Source: Streptomyces pristinaespiralis (lineage in GTDB: Bacteria; Actinomycetota; Actinomycetes; Streptomycetales; Streptomycetaceae). Taken from it: a DNA stretch of 64,000 bases. The stretch spans positions 6,693,501 through 6,757,500 of the forward strand of contig NZ_CP011340.1 in assembly GCF_001278075.1 (NCBI RefSeq), written 5' to 3'. Position numbers and translations under genes: made by a program. The notes beneath the pieces are model-generated. The model ran no database searches. It was not told the DNA's origin and was given only the letters and a program-made list of their open reading frames with translations. This document shows positions 51,876 through 60,226 of the stretch, one piece after another. Each line of letters opens with the position of its first letter. The first letter of the stretch is position 1.

Positions 51876-52837
51876 TCCTCTACGTGCGTTTCCTGCTGTC
51901 GCCCATGTACGAGGCGGCGCTGCCCGCGCTGCTCGCCGTGGCCGAGGACATCAGCCCCGTCGTCCAGGCGCTGCCGCCGGACGCCGCACTCGTCGACGTC
52001 CGGGGCGCGGAGCGGTACTTCGGGCGGGACGCGGCGCAGCTCGCCTCACTGCTGCGGGTGCGGGCGCTCGCGCACTGCGGCGTGGACTGTGTCATCGGCG
52101 CCGGACCCGTACCCATGATCGCCCGGATGGCCGCGCGCGAGGCGGTGCCGGGTACGACCCTGGTGGTGACGGAGGAGGAGACCGCGGCCTTCCTGGACGG
52201 CAGGCCGGTCGCCGCGCTCGACGGGGTGGGCCCGGTGACCGCTCGCACCCTGTGCGCGTACGGTCTCGACTCCGCGGGTCGTGTCGCCGGCGCGCCGCTC
52301 GCCGTGATCCAGCGGATCCTGGGCGCGCGGGCCGGGCGCGAGGTGTGGGAACGGGCCCGCGGCATCGACCGTACGGCGGTCGTCCCGAACGCCCTCTCAC
52401 GCTCGATGGCCGCCGAACGGTCCTTCGGACTGGACGAGTTGGACCAGATCGAGCACCGGCGGGCGCTGCTCTCGCTCGCGGAGGAGCTGGGATCGCGGAT
52501 GCGGGGCGAGCGTCAGGTCTGCAGGTCCCTGACGCTCACCGTGCGCTATGCCGACCGTTCCACGACCACCCGTACCCGCACCCTGCGGGAACCCACCGCC
52601 CACTCGGCGGCGCTCGCCGACACCGCGTACGCGCTCCATGAGGTACTGGGGCTCCAGCGGGCCAGGGTGCGGGGACTGTCGCTGCGCGCCGAGGACCTGA
52701 CGGCGGCCGAACGGGCGGCGCGGCAGCTGACGTTCGACCCCGCCGACGAGCGGGCGCGCCGGATCGAGGAGGTCGCGGACCGGGCGCGCGCGAAGTTCGG
52801 TCCCGGGGCGGTCGTGCCGGGATCGCTGGCGGCGTAG
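51872..52837 (+). CDS. imuB: ImuB-like Y-family DNA polymerase homologue, probably non-catalytic
   Basis: A 321-residue Y-family protein with finger/palm remnants (ALVDVRGAERYFGRDAAQLA), an HhH region (VAALDGVGPVTARTLCAYGL) and a little-finger domain. The N-terminus reads MILYVRFLLSPMYEAALPAL where active members have a DxD-type metal site (DMDAFF), and the SIDEAYLD-like block is also altered. It is therefore likely a scaffold, as ImuB is in the DnaE2 mutasome. Coupled to dnaE2 by ATGA overlap. No ImuA' gene is seen. Confidence 0.85.
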   Translation: MILYVRFLLSPMYEAALPALLAVAEDISPVVQALPPDAALVDVRGAERYFGRDAAQLASLLRVRALAHCGVDCVIGAGPVPMIARMAAREAVPGTTLVVTEEETAAFLDGRPVAALDGVGPVTARTLCAYGLDSAGRVAGAPLAVIQRILGARAGREVWERARGIDRTAVVPNALSRSMAAERSFGLDELDQIEHRRALLSLAEELGSRMRGERQVCRSLTLTVRYADRSTTTRTRTLREPTAHSAALADTAYALHEVLGLQRARVRGLSLRAEDLTAAERAARQLTFDPADERARRIEEVADRARAKFGPGAVVPGSLAA

Positions 52838-53025
52838 TACCCGCGCGCCCGTCGGCCGGATCCGCCGCCGCGCTCGGCGGGCGGGCCCATAGCAGATCCG
52901 GTCCGCAAGAAGGGGCAGTCTTTACCGACGCGTAACTTCCCAGGTCCGGTTACCCGCGCGTAAGTTGACGTGAGCACAACGAATCCAGCCATCGCAACTC
53001 CCTTGAGCCGCAAGGAGACTGATCG

Positions 53026-53895
53026 ATGCTGCCTTGGAAACGTGCGCTCAGACCACTGTCAGCCCTCATGCTCGCAGTGGCCGTCGCCCTCACCCCGGCC
53101 GCCACCGCCACCGCGGACACCACCACTGCCGCCCCCAGCAGTGGCTGGAACGACTACGACTGCAAGCCCTCCGCCGCCCATCCCCGCCCCGTCGTCCTCG
53201 TCCACGGAACCCTCGGCAACTCCGTCGACAACTGGCTCGTCCTCGCCCCGTACCTGGTGAAGCGCGGCTACTGCGTCTTCTCCCTCGACTACGGGCAGCT
53301 CCCGGGCGTGCCCTTCTTCCACGGTCTCGGCCCCGTCGACAAGTCGGCGGAGCAACTCGACGCCTACGTCGACAAGGTGCTCGCCGCCACCGGCGCGCCC
53401 GAGGCGGACATCGTCGGTCACTCCCAGGGCGGCATGATGCCGCGCTACTACCTCAAGTTCCTGGGCGGGGCCGCCAAGGTGAACGCCCTCGTCGGCATCG
53501 CCCCGAGCAACCACGGCACCGACCTGAACGGTTTCACCGCGCTGCTGCCGTACTTCCCCGGCGCGGCGGACCTGCTCGGCCGGCACACCCCCGCCCTCGC
53601 CGACCAGGTCACCGGCTCGGCCTTCCTCACCCGGCTCAACGCGGACGGTGACACCGTGGCCGGTGTGCGCTACACGGTCATCGCCACCCGCTACGACGAG
53701 GTGGTGACCCCCTGGCGGTCGCAGTACCTCAGCGGGCCGAACGTCCGCAACGTACTGCTCCAGGACCTCTGTCCGCTCGACCTGTCGGAGCACGTCGCGA
53801 TCGGCGTGTTCGATCTGATCGCCTACCACGAGGTGGCCAACGCGCTCGACCCGGCGCACGCCACACCCACCACCTGCGCGTCCGTTTTCGGCTGA
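53026..53895 (+). CDS. Secreted triacylglycerol lipase/esterase
   Basis: A 289-residue secreted alpha/beta-hydrolase with a cleavable signal peptide (to about Ala31). VVLVHGTLGNSVDNW carries the oxyanion HG, the nucleophile elbow is VGHSQGGMMPRYY, and the histidine is probably in DLSEHVAIG. The disulfide-prone cysteines (YDCKPS, GYCVFS, LCPLD, TTCAS) match streptomycete extracellular lipases. AAGGAG lies 8 bp before the ATG. It is convergent with the LPMO gene. Confidence 0.92.
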   Translation: MLPWKRALRPLSALMLAVAVALTPAATATADTTTAAPSSGWNDYDCKPSAAHPRPVVLVHGTLGNSVDNWLVLAPYLVKRGYCVFSLDYGQLPGVPFFHGLGPVDKSAEQLDAYVDKVLAATGAPEADIVGHSQGGMMPRYYLKFLGGAAKVNALVGIAPSNHGTDLNGFTALLPYFPGAADLLGRHTPALADQVTGSAFLTRLNADGDTVAGVRYTVIATRYDEVVTPWRSQYLSGPNVRNVLLQDLCPLDLSEHVAIGVFDLIAYHEVANALDPAHATPTTCASVFG

Positions 53896-53914
53896 CGCGG
53901 CGCACACAAAAAGG

Positions 53915-53952
53915 GCTGCCGCCCGTCCCGGTGTCCCGGGACGGGCGGCAGC
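53915..53952. terminator. Bidirectional terminator between lipase and LPMO genes
   Basis: GCTGCCGCCCGTCCCGG (53915-53931) and its exact reverse complement (53936-53952) form a 17-bp stem with a TGTC loop. CACAAAAAG just before it reads as a T-run for transcripts from the minus-strand LPMO gene. Confidence 0.88.
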
Positions 53953-53966
53953 TCACCGCGTCACCC

Positions 53967-55004
53967 TCAGCGGCTGTGACGTCCGCCGGCCGCCACGGTC
54001 CTGCGACGGCCCAGCCCGAACAGCGCCGCGGCGCCGACCGCGAGCGCCGCCGCGCCGCCGATCGCCAGGTAGGTGGTGCTGCTGTCACCACCCGTCGCGG
54101 CGAGGTTCTCACCCGACGTCTCCGGGGCGGCCGGGGCGGCCGCCGGCTCGTCGGCGGCCTTCGCCTCCGGGGCGTTCTCCGCGGGCTGCTCCGCGGGCTT
54201 CCCGGCGTCCGTGCCGGCGTCCGTGCCCGCGTCCGTGCCCGCGCCCGCCGGCTCACCGTGGTCGTCACCGCCGTGGCCGCCGTGGTCGACCGTGGACTTC
54301 TCGGCACCCTGCTCGATGTCCTGCTCCGAGGGCGCGCTCGCGGACGGGGCCGGCGCATTGCCACCGCTGTCCTTGCCGAAGACCACGTCGGAGCAGGTGT
54401 AGAAGGCCTCGGGGGAGTCCGAGCGCTGCCAGATCGAATACACCAGGTGCCGGCCCGACTTGTTCGGCACGATGCCGTCGAAGACGTACGCGCCGTTCTC
54501 CAGCGCGGGATTGGTGACCTTCGCGAACGGCTTCTCCTCGAGGTCCGACCACTTCAGCGGCTTCGTGGGGTCGTAGCCGTCCTTCGTCAGATACAGCTCG
54601 AAGGTGCCCTTGTGCGGCGCGGTCGCCTTGTAACGGAAGGTGTGGTTGCCGGAGGCGAGCGCCGAGGACGGCCAGTCGGCGCGCGGCAGGTCGAGCCCCT
54701 TGTACTTGTCGCGGCCCGCGCTGCACAGCTTGCCGTCCGGTATCAACTGCTTGTGGTTCCCCGCCGCGTTGGCGATGTTGACCTCGTTCCAGTCGTACAG
54801 CGGCTGCGTCCCGCCCGCCGCGACCAGCGCCTTGCACGCCGCCGAGTCCGGGCTCTCCGGCCCCTCCGCGAAACAGGCGGAGATCCGGCTGACCGGGTCC
54901 GTCATCGATCCGTGCGCGGACGCCGGCGCCGTGGCGAGACCGGCGAGGGCGAGCGGCGCGAGGCCGAGCGCGGCGACCGTGGTGACCTTGCGGCGAGCGG
55001 TCAT
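53967..55004 (-). CDS. AA10 lytic polysaccharide monooxygenase with sortase-type anchor
   Basis: A 345-residue secreted copper enzyme that oxidatively cleaves cellulose or chitin. Signal cleavage after ASA leaves His31 as the mature N-terminus (HGSMTDPVSR), one arm of the copper histidine brace; the second is probably in KATAPHKGTFE. AFYTCSDVVF is the family's C-terminal block. A His/Asp/Gly linker with AGTD repeats leads to a sorting signal: NLAATGG, a hydrophobic stretch and a GRRR tail, the LAxTG form used by Streptomyces class E sortases. It is therefore likely wall-anchored rather than free. Confidence 0.92.
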   Translation of the reverse strand: MTARRKVTTVAALGLAPLALAGLATAPASAHGSMTDPVSRISACFAEGPESPDSAACKALVAAGGTQPLYDWNEVNIANAAGNHKQLIPDGKLCSAGRDKYKGLDLPRADWPSSALASGNHTFRYKATAPHKGTFELYLTKDGYDPTKPLKWSDLEEKPFAKVTNPALENGAYVFDGIVPNKSGRHLVYSIWQRSDSPEAFYTCSDVVFGKDSGGNAPAPSASAPSEQDIEQGAEKSTVDHGGHGGDDHGEPAGAGTDAGTDAGTDAGKPAEQPAENAPEAKAADEPAAAPAAPETSGENLAATGGDSSTTYLAIGGAAALAVGAAALFGLGRRRTVAAGGRHSR

Positions 55005-55262
55005 GGGGACGTTCTCCTTAAGGCGGCTATGGGGGGTGGCCGAGGCCGGTTCGAGCAGGCGGCGCGGCCCCCCGCGGACTACGGCGCCGACTGCTCGAAC
55101 CGACCCCGGCGATCAGCAAGTTAGCCGCTCCCGACACCTGAGATCGCCTGCTGGGCGGGGGTGCGCCGATCCTTATGGCGCTCTTAAGGCGACGCTAAGC
55201 AGCCGCTGAGGATGCGGGCGGCGGCGACGGTGGCGCGCCCGTCCCAGGACGAAGCGCAGACC

Positions 55263-56213
55263 TCACATCGCCGGTGCGGCACGCTTCGTGTAGGAGGTGA
55301 TCATCACCGTCTCCACGCGGTCGACGCCCTCGAGCGAGCCGATGCGGTCGGTCAGGTAGGTGTGCAGAGCGCCGGCGTCACGGCAGACGGCGATCGCGAT
55401 CAGGTTGTGGGGCCCGGTCGTGCTGCCCACGAAGGCCGCTTCGGGATCACCCGCCAGGGTCCGGGCGATGCCGTCGAGCCGGGCGGGCACGACGGTCAGC
55501 CAGAGCAGACACTGCACGAAGAAGCCGAACAGACCCGAGTCGACCTCGACGTCGAACTGAAGAACGCCCGACCGGCGCAGCTCGTCCAGGCGGCGGCGGA
55601 CGGCGGACTCCGACCAGCCGACGTGCCGGGCGAGTTCCGGGTAGGCGGCACGGCCGTCCGCGGCGAGGGCGGGCAACAGGCGGTGGTCGAGATCGGTCAG
55701 GGCGACCGGAGCGTTCTCCGTGGTGACAGCCGGCCTCAGCGCGGTGATCTGCTCGTCGCTGAGCGCCGAGGTCCGGCCGATCCAGCGGTGGCTCATCACC
55801 GGGCGCAACAGCCGCTGCGCGTCGACCTGCGTGACCTGCGGAAGACGGCCCAGCGCACCGAGGGGCGCCGGCCCCTCCCCGGCGACACGGAAGATGCAGA
55901 TGACCTCGGTACCGCTGGAAGCAACGGTCACCCAGGCGGTGTCGGGGCGACGGGCCAGCGCGTGCGCGAGCGGGGCGACGGCGGGAGGCAGGGCACGCAG
56001 GCGCACCAGCCATTCGGCATGCCCGACGCGGTGGCTGCTGGTCACGCCGGCCACTCGCGCGGTCCCCGTGCGGCGGAGCCTGCTGAAACGGCGGGCCACG
56101 GTGCGGTCGGAGACACCGAGCACGTCGGCGATCCTGCTGAAGGCGGCGCGTCCGTCGAGTTGGAGAGCGTGCAGGAGCCGCAGATCGATTACGTCCAGCG
56201 TGGCCGAATCCAC
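55263..56213 (-). CDS. Tandem Lrp/AsnC-type transcriptional regulator
   Basis: A 316-residue protein with two AsnC-like units. The first helix-turn-helix is residues ~8-55 (LLHALQLDGRAAFSRIADVL GVSDRTV), the second near residues 170-215 (LDHRLLPALAADGRAAYPEL). RAM-like regions follow each. Most Lrp proteins have one unit of ~150 residues; the doubled form is frequent in actinobacteria. GTG 56213 is divergent from the VOC gene, its likely target. The effector is unknown. The 258 bp downstream to the LPMO start hold no gene I can support. Confidence 0.88.
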   Translation of the reverse strand: MDSATLDVIDLRLLHALQLDGRAAFSRIADVLGVSDRTVARRFSRLRRTGTARVAGVTSSHRVGHAEWLVRLRALPPAVAPLAHALARRPDTAWVTVASSGTEVICIFRVAGEGPAPLGALGRLPQVTQVDAQRLLRPVMSHRWIGRTSALSDEQITALRPAVTTENAPVALTDLDHRLLPALAADGRAAYPELARHVGWSESAVRRRLDELRRSGVLQFDVEVDSGLFGFFVQCLLWLTVVPARLDGIARTLAGDPEAAFVGSTTGPHNLIAIAVCRDAGALHTYLTDRIGSLEGVDRVETVMITSYTKRAAPAM

Positions 56214-56299
56214 CGGACCAGTGTAGGTCGATGTCGGAAAGCGGCGTAGCGACGGCAGTTGGCGGTCCCGGGGCGGGTGGCCGACGGAGCATCGATCCC

Positions 56300-57175
56300 A
56301 TGACAGGCGACATCCACGGCATCCATCACACCGGAATACTGACCCGCGACCTGGACGGTCCGGAGCGGGCCTACACCTCCTTCGGGTTCACCCTCAGCCC
56401 TCGATCGCGGCACCTGCTGGCCGGGCGGCCCGGCGAGGAGCCGGTGCCCGGCTGCACCGCCAACCGGTGCGCGCTGTTCGGCACCTCGTACATCGAACTC
56501 CTCGGCATCGTCGACGAGTCGGCCCCCGACCCCTGGCACACCAGGGCCATGGCCGACGAGTACGAGGGCTTCCGGCTGCTCAACCTCGACACCGCCGACG
56601 CGGAGGCCGCCCACCGCCGACTTGCCGACGCCGCCCTGCGCACCTCGGGCGTGCTGGACCTGGAACGCGACGTCAACACCGAGGAAGGACCACGCACGGT
56701 TCGTGCCCGCGCCGTTCACGTCGACCCTCGTTCGACCCCGGAGGGACATCTCGGCATCGCCCAGCACCTCACCCGCCGGTACGTACACCAGCCACGCCAT
56801 CTCGAGCATCAGAACGGCGCCCGCGGTCTCGGTGCCGTTCTGATGGTGGCCGACGACGCCGAGTTCGATGCGATCACCGACCGGTACGCACGCCTCCTGC
56901 AGACCGCCCCCGGGGCCGAAGGCCCGCTCACCGTGCTCGACGCGGGGGCCGCGAGGCTGCAGATCGTCCGGGCGACGGACGCCGGCGAGGTGCTTCCCGG
57001 GGAACCGGTCCCGGCCCCCTCGTACCTGGCGGCCATGACCATCCTGGTCGACGACGTCGCCCACGCCCGCGGGATCGTGGAGGAGAGCGGCACGCCGACC
57101 AGGCCGGCCGGGGACGGGTTCTTCGTCTCCGCGCGCCACGCGTACGGAGCCGGCCTGTTCTTCACCGCCGGCTGA
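56300..57175 (+). CDS. Glyoxalase-like (VOC superfamily) protein
   Basis: A 291-residue protein with two VOC-type halves. IHGIHHTGILTRDLDGPERA opens the first and contains the metal-type histidine. GLGAVLMVADDAEFDAITDR starts the second. VOC proteins include dioxygenases, glyoxalases and resistance proteins; the reaction is not clear here. ATG 56300 is used; an in-frame ATG at 56231 lies very close to the divergent Lrp start. The adjacency suggests control by that regulator. Confidence 0.8.
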   Translation: MTGDIHGIHHTGILTRDLDGPERAYTSFGFTLSPRSRHLLAGRPGEEPVPGCTANRCALFGTSYIELLGIVDESAPDPWHTRAMADEYEGFRLLNLDTADAEAAHRRLADAALRTSGVLDLERDVNTEEGPRTVRARAVHVDPRSTPEGHLGIAQHLTRRYVHQPRHLEHQNGARGLGAVLMVADDAEFDAITDRYARLLQTAPGAEGPLTVLDAGAARLQIVRATDAGEVLPGEPVPAPSYLAAMTILVDDVAHARGIVEESGTPTRPAGDGFFVSARHAYGAGLFFTAG

Positions 57176-57305
57176 CCGGTTCGGCGGACGCGGCCCGTAC
57201 GCACGCGGCGCGTCCGGCACCCGTCATCCGCAGTCGACCCCCGAGCGCCGGGAGACGACCGTCGCCCCGCTCGTCCCGCACGTCTCGTCCCGTCGGAGGA
57301 CACCC

Positions 57306-57839
57306 ATGTTCGGAACTCTCCTGCTGCTCGCCTGCCCGGCGGCCGGCTTCCGTCTCCTCGGCAAGTTCGGCATCGGCCGGTTCGCAACCTGGCGGGCCGC
57401 GGTCACGCACGGCCTCGCCGTCATGCTGGTCTTCACCGCGGCGGCGCACTTCAACCCGGTGAGCACGGTCATGATGCCCGGTCACGAGGATCTGGTCGCC
57501 ATGGTGCCGCCCTTCGTCCCCTTCCCCCGGGCGGCGGTCCACCTGACCGGCGTGCTTGAACTCCTCGGCGCCGCTGGGCTCGTGCGTGCCGAGACACGGC
57601 CGGCGGCCGGTGGCGGCCTGGCGGTGCTCTTCGTACTGATGCTCCCGGCGAACATCTTCGCCGCCGTCGAGGACATCCCTCTGGGCGGCGACCCCGCCAC
57701 GCCGTTGTGGTTCAGGGTTCCCGAGCAGTTGGTCTTCATCGCCGTCGCGCTGTGGGCGGGCGGCCCGCGACGCAGCCGGTCCTTCGGCTCGTCGATGCCG
57801 GGGCGGGGGAGCGGGACGCTGGTGAGACCGGGCCGATAG
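57306..57839 (+). CDS. DoxX-family membrane protein
   Basis: A 177-residue protein with four membrane segments and the DoxX-like pattern KFGIGRFATWRA..HFNPV and AAVHLTGVLELLGAAGLV. DoxX-like proteins act in thiol/redox or detoxification membranes. GGAGG lies 6 bp before the ATG. The C-terminal ~25 residues are basic and polar. It lies ~38 bp before the merR gene, so the two may be co-transcribed. Confidence 0.82.
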   Translation: MFGTLLLLACPAAGFRLLGKFGIGRFATWRAAVTHGLAVMLVFTAAAHFNPVSTVMMPGHEDLVAMVPPFVPFPRAAVHLTGVLELLGAAGLVRAETRPAAGGGLAVLFVLMLPANIFAAVEDIPLGGDPATPLWFRVPEQLVFIAVALWAGGPRRSRSFGSSMPGRGSGTLVRPGR

Positions 57840-57877
57840 CTTGAGTCTCCTTCCGGGGGAGACACCAAGGTGGGGGC

Positions 57878-58825
57878 ATGGACGACGGCGACACGTTTCT
57901 CGCGATCGGTGAGCTGGCCCGGCGGACCGGTTTCACGGTCAAGGCCATCAGGTTCTACTCGGATCGCGGGATCGTGCCGCCGGCCGGACGCAGCCCGGCC
58001 GGCTACCGCCTCTACAGCCCGGACGCCATCTCCCGTCTCGGTCTCGTGCGGACTCTGCGCGACCTGGGGCTGGACCTCGCCACCATTCGCAAGGTGATGG
58101 ACCGGGAGCGCTCACTGCCGGAGGTGGCGGCGGCCCACGCCGATGCGCTCGCGGTGCAGATCCGCGTCCTGGGCATGCGGCGCGCGGTGCTGATGACGGT
58201 GGCCGAACGCGGCTCCACCCCTGAGGAGACAGCTCTCATGCACACGTTGGCACAGCTTTCGGAAGACGGACGCAGGCGCCTGATCGGCGACTTCCTGGGC
58301 GCCGTCTTCGAGGACCTCGGCCACTGCCCGGGCCTGGCGGGGGCCATGCGGTCGATGACGCCGGAACTGCCGGGCGACCCCGGTCCGGAGCAGATCCGGG
58401 CGTGGGTGGAACTGGCCGAACTGTCCCAGGACCCGCAGTTCCGGACCGCCGTCCGACGGTCGGTCGAGGACCTGGCAGCCCAGTACGCCCAGACCGGCGC
58501 CCGGCCCCCGCAGCGGGACCTCGGCGCGACCGTCCGTGACCTGGTCGGCCCCGCTCTGGACGATGGGGTGGGACCGGAGTCACCCGAAGCCGATCCGGTC
58601 GTCGCGGCGCTCACGGCACACGGTGCGAACGTCCTGAACCGTGCCGACGACGTCGAGCTCCGCCGTCATCTGCTGGCGCGGCTGGAGACGTTGCACAACG
58701 GCCGCAGGGACCGGTACTTCGAACTGTTGGCGGTCATCAACGGCTGGCCGGCTCCGGAGCGTCTCGGGCCGGTGCTCGCATGGTCCGTCCAGGCCCTGCG
58801 GGTCCGGCTGCCGGACAGCGGCTGA
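57878..58825 (+). CDS. MerR-family transcriptional regulator
   Basis: A 315-residue regulator. The winged helix spans residues ~8-75 (IGELARRTGFTVKAIRFYSD, GYRLYSPDAISRLGLVRTLR). The large C-terminal region lacks the metal-binding cysteines of MerR itself and is probably a small-molecule domain. AAGGTGGGGG precedes the ATG. The upstream DoxX-like gene is a plausible target. Confidence 0.9.
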   Translation: MDDGDTFLAIGELARRTGFTVKAIRFYSDRGIVPPAGRSPAGYRLYSPDAISRLGLVRTLRDLGLDLATIRKVMDRERSLPEVAAAHADALAVQIRVLGMRRAVLMTVAERGSTPEETALMHTLAQLSEDGRRRLIGDFLGAVFEDLGHCPGLAGAMRSMTPELPGDPGPEQIRAWVELAELSQDPQFRTAVRRSVEDLAAQYAQTGARPPQRDLGATVRDLVGPALDDGVGPESPEADPVVAALTAHGANVLNRADDVELRRHLLARLETLHNGRRDRYFELLAVINGWPAPERLGPVLAWSVQALRVRLPDSG

Positions 58826-59020
58826 CCGGCCGGCCGCGCGCCGTGCCGGGACGGCGTCCTCTCGTGGCAGCCCCGGCGGCACCAGCAACTCCCGAGCCCG
58901 GAGGCCGCCCGGTCCGGCGCGCCACGTCGTCCGGAATGCGGACGTCCGGCCGGATGCGACCGTCATACGCCCGCCGTACGGTGGGGACCGCACCGGGGGC
59001 CACCGACATCGGGAGAGGGC

Positions 59021-59386
59021 ATGGACGGGGAGATCTCGTTCTTCGAACTGGGCGTCGCCGACTCCGAGCGGGCCCGGACCTTCTACGCCGGGCTGTTCGG
59101 CTGGACCTTCGAGGCCGGGACGACGGAGGGCGGCGGCTACTCGATCCGCACCCCCGGTGTCCCCGGCGGAGTGCACGGAGGGGACCCCGGAGCCGGACCG
59201 TACGTCTTCTTCCGGGTCGACGACGTGCAGGCGGCGGTCGCCCGCGTGCGCGATCTCGGCGGCACGGTCGACGACGTCGATCTCGGCGGCGACGAGGACA
59301 CGGTCGCCCGCTTCGGCCGCTTCCAGCTGTGCCACGACGACCAGGGCTCACCCTTCGGCCTCCACCAGGCGCCGGCCGGCGCCTGA
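59021..59386 (+). CDS. VOC family protein
   Basis: A 121-residue single-domain VOC protein, starting MDGEISFFELGVADSERART FYAGLFGW with conserved VYVFFRVDDVQAAVARVRDL and FGRFQLCHDDQGSPFGLHQ. The metal ligands are only partly evident, so it may be a non-enzymatic or divergent member. It stands alone between merR and the response-regulator gene. Confidence 0.85.
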   Translation: MDGEISFFELGVADSERARTFYAGLFGWTFEAGTTEGGGYSIRTPGVPGGVHGGDPGAGPYVFFRVDDVQAAVARVRDLGGTVDDVDLGGDEDTVARFGRFQLCHDDQGSPFGLHQAPAGA

Positions 59387-59417
59387 CCCGCTCGCTGCGA
59401 AGACGCGACGCCCCGCG

Positions 59418-60104
59418 TCAGCCGATGCGGCGGTAGCGGCGCTCTGGGCGGCCCGTACCGCCGTAGCGGAGTGTCACCTCGGCCCGGCCCGTCTCCGCGA
59501 AGTACTCCAGGTACCGCCGCGCGCTCACCCGTGACAGGGAGCCCGCCGCCGCGCACTCCGAGGCCGAGAGATCGCCCGGGTGCTCCCGCAGGATGCGCTC
59601 CACCAGCTCCGCCGTGTGCGGCGCGAGGCCCTTGGGCAGCTCGCGGGAGCCGGGCGGGCGGGTGCCGAAGATCTGGTCCACGTCCTCCTGGCGCGCCTCG
59701 TCCAGCCGGTCGAGGCGCGAGCGCAGCGCCGCCACATGCCGGAGCTGCTCGTGCAGCGCGGCCTGGTTGAACGGCTTGATCAGGTAGTGCAGCGCGCCCG
59801 CCCGCAGCGCGGAGCGGACCACCGCCGCGTCCCGTGCGGCCGTGATGAACAGGGCGTCGGCGCTCGGCCGGTCCGGATCCCGCTCCTCCGCCGCCCGCAG
59901 CTCGCGCAGCACCGTGACCCCGTCCATGTCGGGCAGGTAGATGTCGAGCAGCACGAGGTCGGGCCGCAGCCGCTCCGCGGCACGCAGCGCCTCACCGCCG
60001 CTGTGGGCCACCCCGACGACCGTGAAGCCCTCCGCCTGGGACACATAGCGGCTGTGCAGCTTCGCGACCATGAAGTCGTCGTCCACCACCAGCACCTTTG
60101 TCAC
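59418..60104 (-). CDS. CitB/DcuR-type response regulator
   Basis: A 228-residue two-component regulator. The receiver domain has acidic DDD near residue 9, the phospho-acceptor Asp in LVLLDIYLPDMDG (~residue 54), and the lysine in YLIKPF. The C-terminal helix-turn-helix is the CitB type (LSASECAAAGSLSRVSARRYLEYF). CitB/DcuR regulators respond to C4-dicarboxylates or citrate. It is divergent from tctCBA across ~120 bp and probably controls it. The partner histidine kinase, usually adjacent, is missing here. Confidence 0.9.
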   Translation of the reverse strand: MTKVLVVDDDFMVAKLHSRYVSQAEGFTVVGVAHSGGEALRAAERLRPDLVLLDIYLPDMDGVTVLRELRAAEERDPDRPSADALFITAARDAAVVRSALRAGALHYLIKPFNQAALHEQLRHVAALRSRLDRLDEARQEDVDQIFGTRPPGSRELPKGLAPHTAELVERILREHPGDLSASECAAAGSLSRVSARRYLEYFAETGRAEVTLRYGGTGRPERRYRRIG

Positions 60105-60226
60105 GCCGACACGCTAAGCCGCGACCACAAGGACCACAACGTCCGTTGATTCCGGAAGAGAGACAGCTTCTTAACGCGCAGGCAACATGTGGGCCACTTC
60201 ACACATCTACGACGAGAGGCGATCCC

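Noticed and set aside
60187..60206. ATGTG...CACAT in the tctC promoter region as an operator
   Set aside because: Arms are only 5 bp and partly degenerate, so chance is likely.
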